This document shows, piece after piece, positions 9,298 to 10,578 of a stretch of DNA of 10,578 bases; positions within the stretch are counted from its first letter, which is position 1; every line of letters begins with the position of its first letter. A model generated the notes under the pieces. It saw only the letters and a list, made by a program, of their open reading frames with translations, was not told the DNA's origin and did no database searches. Origin of the DNA: Phil1 sp963643205 (lineage in GTDB: Bacteria; Bacillota; Clostridia; Christensenellales; CAG-138); NCBI GenBank assembly GCA_963643205.1, contig CAVIJJ010000041.1, positions 1-10,578 on the forward strand, given 5' to 3'. Both the position numbers and the translations under genes were made by a program.

Positions 9298-9324
9298 AAA
9301 AAAAGAGGGGGCCTTCGCCCCCTC
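9298..9324 (-). terminator. Late-operon terminator
   Basis: On the minus strand GAGGGGGC-GAAG-GCCCCCTC forms an 8-bp GC-rich stem with a GAAG tetraloop, followed by seven Ts. It lies after the tail-terminator-like gene and separates the late transcript from the moron-like units. Confidence 0.92.
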
Positions 9325-9359
9325 CCGATCGGATCCGTTAAAGCATGTTATACGCGGCT

Positions 9360-9680
9360 TCAACCGTACACTTCCTCGGCTGTGCTGGCTGCCATTGATA
9401 TGTGATAGAAGCCTGTGTCCTCCTCATAGGTTTCCATTGATACCTCGCAAGTCCAGCCCGCATCAATCAACCGCTTTTTAATGTCTTTCACCGCCGCGGC
9501 AAGCGGCGTTTTCTGCGTGTACAGATCCACTGCGTAGTTCATGCCCACAACTAACTCGCGGTCATCAGCATATAATGTTGACTGACCTTGCATTTGATAG
9601 GTGACATATTCAGGCGCATCGCCCATGTACGGAGGATGACAGACCGTGTATTTGTCCTGAAGTATTTCCGCAATCGTCAT
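9360..9680 (-). CDS. Tail-terminator/head-tail-joining-like protein, last gene of the late transcript
   Basis: The 106-aa protein has the pattern EYVTYQMQGQSTLYADDREL (residues 24-43), a beta strand ending YAVDLYTQ, a helix (PLAAAVKDIKKRLIDAGWTC) and YEEDTGFYHISM. This is the layout of small phage tail-terminator or head-tail-joining proteins (DUF3168/lambda gpU-like). Those genes normally sit between capsid and tail-tube genes, not after the holin. It may be a displaced copy or a relative with another function. AGAAAGG precedes the ATG. The strong terminator follows after about 35 bp. The family call is by pattern only. Confidence 0.5.
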   Translation of the reverse strand: MTIAEILQDKYTVCHPPYMGDAPEYVTYQMQGQSTLYADDRELVVGMNYAVDLYTQKTPLAAAVKDIKKRLIDAGWTCEVSMETYEEDTGFYHISMAASTAEEVYG

Positions 9681-9719
9681 ATTTAATCGTCCTTTCTGCG
9701 GGTCTGCCCGCGGGCCGTT

Positions 9720-9971
9720 TCAGTTTCTGCCGGCAGGAGCATATTTTTCAATGCGGCGTTCCGCAGCCCTACACCTGCGCCGAATTTGGTCATATTCTAA
9801 AGGAACATCGGTATAACGCGCCTGATATTCTGCGGTTAAACGCTCGTAGGGTACGCCATCAAGCATGTGGCGTGTTACGATCCAGCGGTCGCGCTCGCAA
9901 AAAATGCGCTGATAAATTATCGCTTCCCACTCTGCGCGGGAAAGTGCGTGCAATATTTGCTTGTCCACCAT
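9720..9971 (-). CDS. Sigma-70 region-4-like HTH protein
   Basis: The 83-aa protein has CERDRWIVTRHMLDGVPYER (about residues 25-44) and then YDQIRRRCRAAERRIEKYAP, matching the ERDRxIL...GxxxxxLAxxF...IxxxxxRAExxI pattern of sigma region 4 / phage late-regulator HTH proteins. It could act on phage promoters or on RNA polymerase, or be a terminase-like DNA binder; the position after the holin does not decide. The ATG at 9971 has no strong ribosome binding site: GAGAAG lies 10 nt upstream in the loop of a GC-rich hairpin. Translation may therefore be low or regulated. Confidence 0.55.
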   Translation of the reverse strand: MVDKQILHALSRAEWEAIIYQRIFCERDRWIVTRHMLDGVPYERLTAEYQARYTDVPLEYDQIRRRCRAAERRIEKYAPAGRN

Positions 9972-9973
9972 GG

Positions 9974-9994
9974 GGGCCGGCTTCTCAACGGCCC
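9974..9994 (-). promoter_or_regulatory. mRNA hairpin with ribosome-binding-site-like loop before the sigma-like gene
   Basis: GGGCCG (9994-9989) and CGGCCC (9979-9974) pair perfectly on the minus-strand mRNA, loop UUGAGAAGC. The only ribosome-binding-like sequence (GAGAAG) is in the loop and the ATG follows two bases after the stem, the same design as at 3691-3715. Confidence 0.4.
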
Positions 9995-10032
9995 GTACAC
10001 CTCCGGCATTTTTAGTCGCAAGGGCGCGGCCG

Positions 10033-10458
10033 TTATTCCCCGGAATCCTCGTCCGTCTTGTCGTTCTCTTCCTTCAACTTCTCAAGCGCCTTTTTCAAAG
10101 AGTTGGGCAGCGGCAAGCCCATTTCCCCTGCGTTTTCAAGAACGCTTAGCCCTTCGTTGGCTATAAAGAAGCAGATAACAGCCGCCCGCACCGCATCATT
10201 AGTCGCCGGGATAATGTGGTCAATAGTCGTTCCCACGGCAACCAGCAGGAATATAAGCACCTTTTTCGCAAGGCCGTGGAAGCCAACGCTTGACGATAGC
10301 TTGCCGTTAAGTGCAGCCTTAATCACTCCGGTAATATAGTCAATCACAACAACCACCACCAAAGCGATTATAAGCGCGTCCCACGGCCCCCAAATATAGG
10401 CAAGCACACCGCCTATCCCGGCTGCGGCGAATTTCACGCCGTCTAAAACCTTATCCAT
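10033..10458 (-). CDS. Phage holin (Cph1/TcdE-type, phage_holin_4 family)
   Basis: The 141-aa protein has hydrophobic segments at about residues 9-24, 28-47, 66-83 and 91-107, the DYITGVIKAALNGKLSS loop, and the NEGLSVLENAGEMGLPLP motif that marks Clostridium/Lactobacillus-type holins, followed by a charged C-terminal tail (KKALEKLKEENDKTDEDSGE). It makes holes in the cytoplasmic membrane at the end of the lytic cycle so that an endolysin can reach the wall. AAAGGAGAA lies about 9 nt before the ATG. No endolysin is in the window; it would be expected to the right or elsewhere. Confidence 0.9.
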   Translation of the reverse strand: MDKVLDGVKFAAAGIGGVLAYIWGPWDALIIALVVVVVIDYITGVIKAALNGKLSSSVGFHGLAKKVLIFLLVAVGTTIDHIIPATNDAVRAAVICFFIANEGLSVLENAGEMGLPLPNSLKKALEKLKEENDKTDEDSGE

Positions 10459-10481
10459 TATTAACCGTTCTCCTTTGCAGA

Positions 10482-10578
10482 TTAGTATATATCAACTGGC
10501 CGCCCAAAATAGCTCCAGTAATTTGTTGTCGTGTCAATGCCCCTGATAACAACGCCGTCATCTCGGCCTTTGCACTCA
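10482..10578 (-). CDS. C-terminal end of a late gene (runs off the window)
   Basis: A minus-strand frame enters from the right edge and ends at TAA 10482-10484. The last 31 residues finish with TTTNYWSYFGRPVDIY, an aromatic and beta-rich end compatible with a tail or baseplate protein. It ends 23 bp before the holin start, so it is probably in the same late operon. The family cannot be told from this fragment. Confidence 0.5.
   Translation of the reverse strand, partial: ECKGRDDGVVIRGIDTTTNYWSYFGRPVDIY

Noticed and set aside
9697..9715. GC-rich palindrome GCCCGCGGGC before the tail-terminator-like gene
   Set aside because: Short, without T-run or promoter context; likely incidental secondary structure.

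Overview
The window is the regulatory heart of a temperate tailed phage of a low-to-mid GC Gram-positive (Firmicutes/Clostridia-like) host. Support for this: nearly every gene has a strong AGGAGG-type ribosome binding site; the proteins are typical of Firmicutes siphophages (Gp157, DnaD-like replisome organiser, DnaC-type loader, Cph1/TcdE-type holin); and there is one Gram-positive style SOS box. No host gene, rRNA, tRNA, insertion sequence or CRISPR array was seen.

Layout. (1) 1-4406, minus strand: the early operon. Read from its promoter at 4453-4481 it encodes a Cro-like repressor, an excisionase-like protein, a 48-aa charged protein and a 41-aa membrane protein, two small DNA-binding proteins, Gp157, a 30-aa ORF, a Rad52-like annealing protein, a NinB-like protein, an HNH-like protein, SSB, the replisome organiser (with iteron-like repeats inside its gene, the probable replication origin) and the start of a DnaC-like helicase loader. 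(2) 4407-6860, mostly plus strand: the lysogeny module, with a CI-like repressor lacking an autoprotease domain, a membrane-anchored HTH protein, a 25-codon leader ORF and a zinc-ribbon tyrosine integrase. A 38-codon minus-strand ORF with a consensus promoter and an SOS-like box lies convergent to the repressor. (3) 6861-7119: the attP region, with paired TTACACCC arm repeats on either side of about 150 bp. (4) 7120-10578, minus strand: the end of the late region (holin, sigma-region-4-like HTH protein, a tail-terminator-like protein) followed by promoter-equipped cassettes of small unknown genes, resembling morons.

The order late genes - lysis - attP - int - repressor - Cro - replication is that of phage or excised-circle DNA. 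A simple integrated prophage would have host DNA next to int.

The most unusual content is a pair of candidate antisense RNAs, one on each strand. Each has a good extended -10 promoter and an intrinsic terminator about 65-90 nt downstream, and each covers the ribosome binding site of an opposing small gene: the 76-aa DNA-binding protein in the early operon, and the leader ORF translationally coupled to integrase. Together with the possible SOS-controlled 38-aa ORF facing the CI-like gene, they suggest a lysis-lysogeny switch run by small RNAs and small proteins. These three are inferences from sequence signals and need RNA-level tests.
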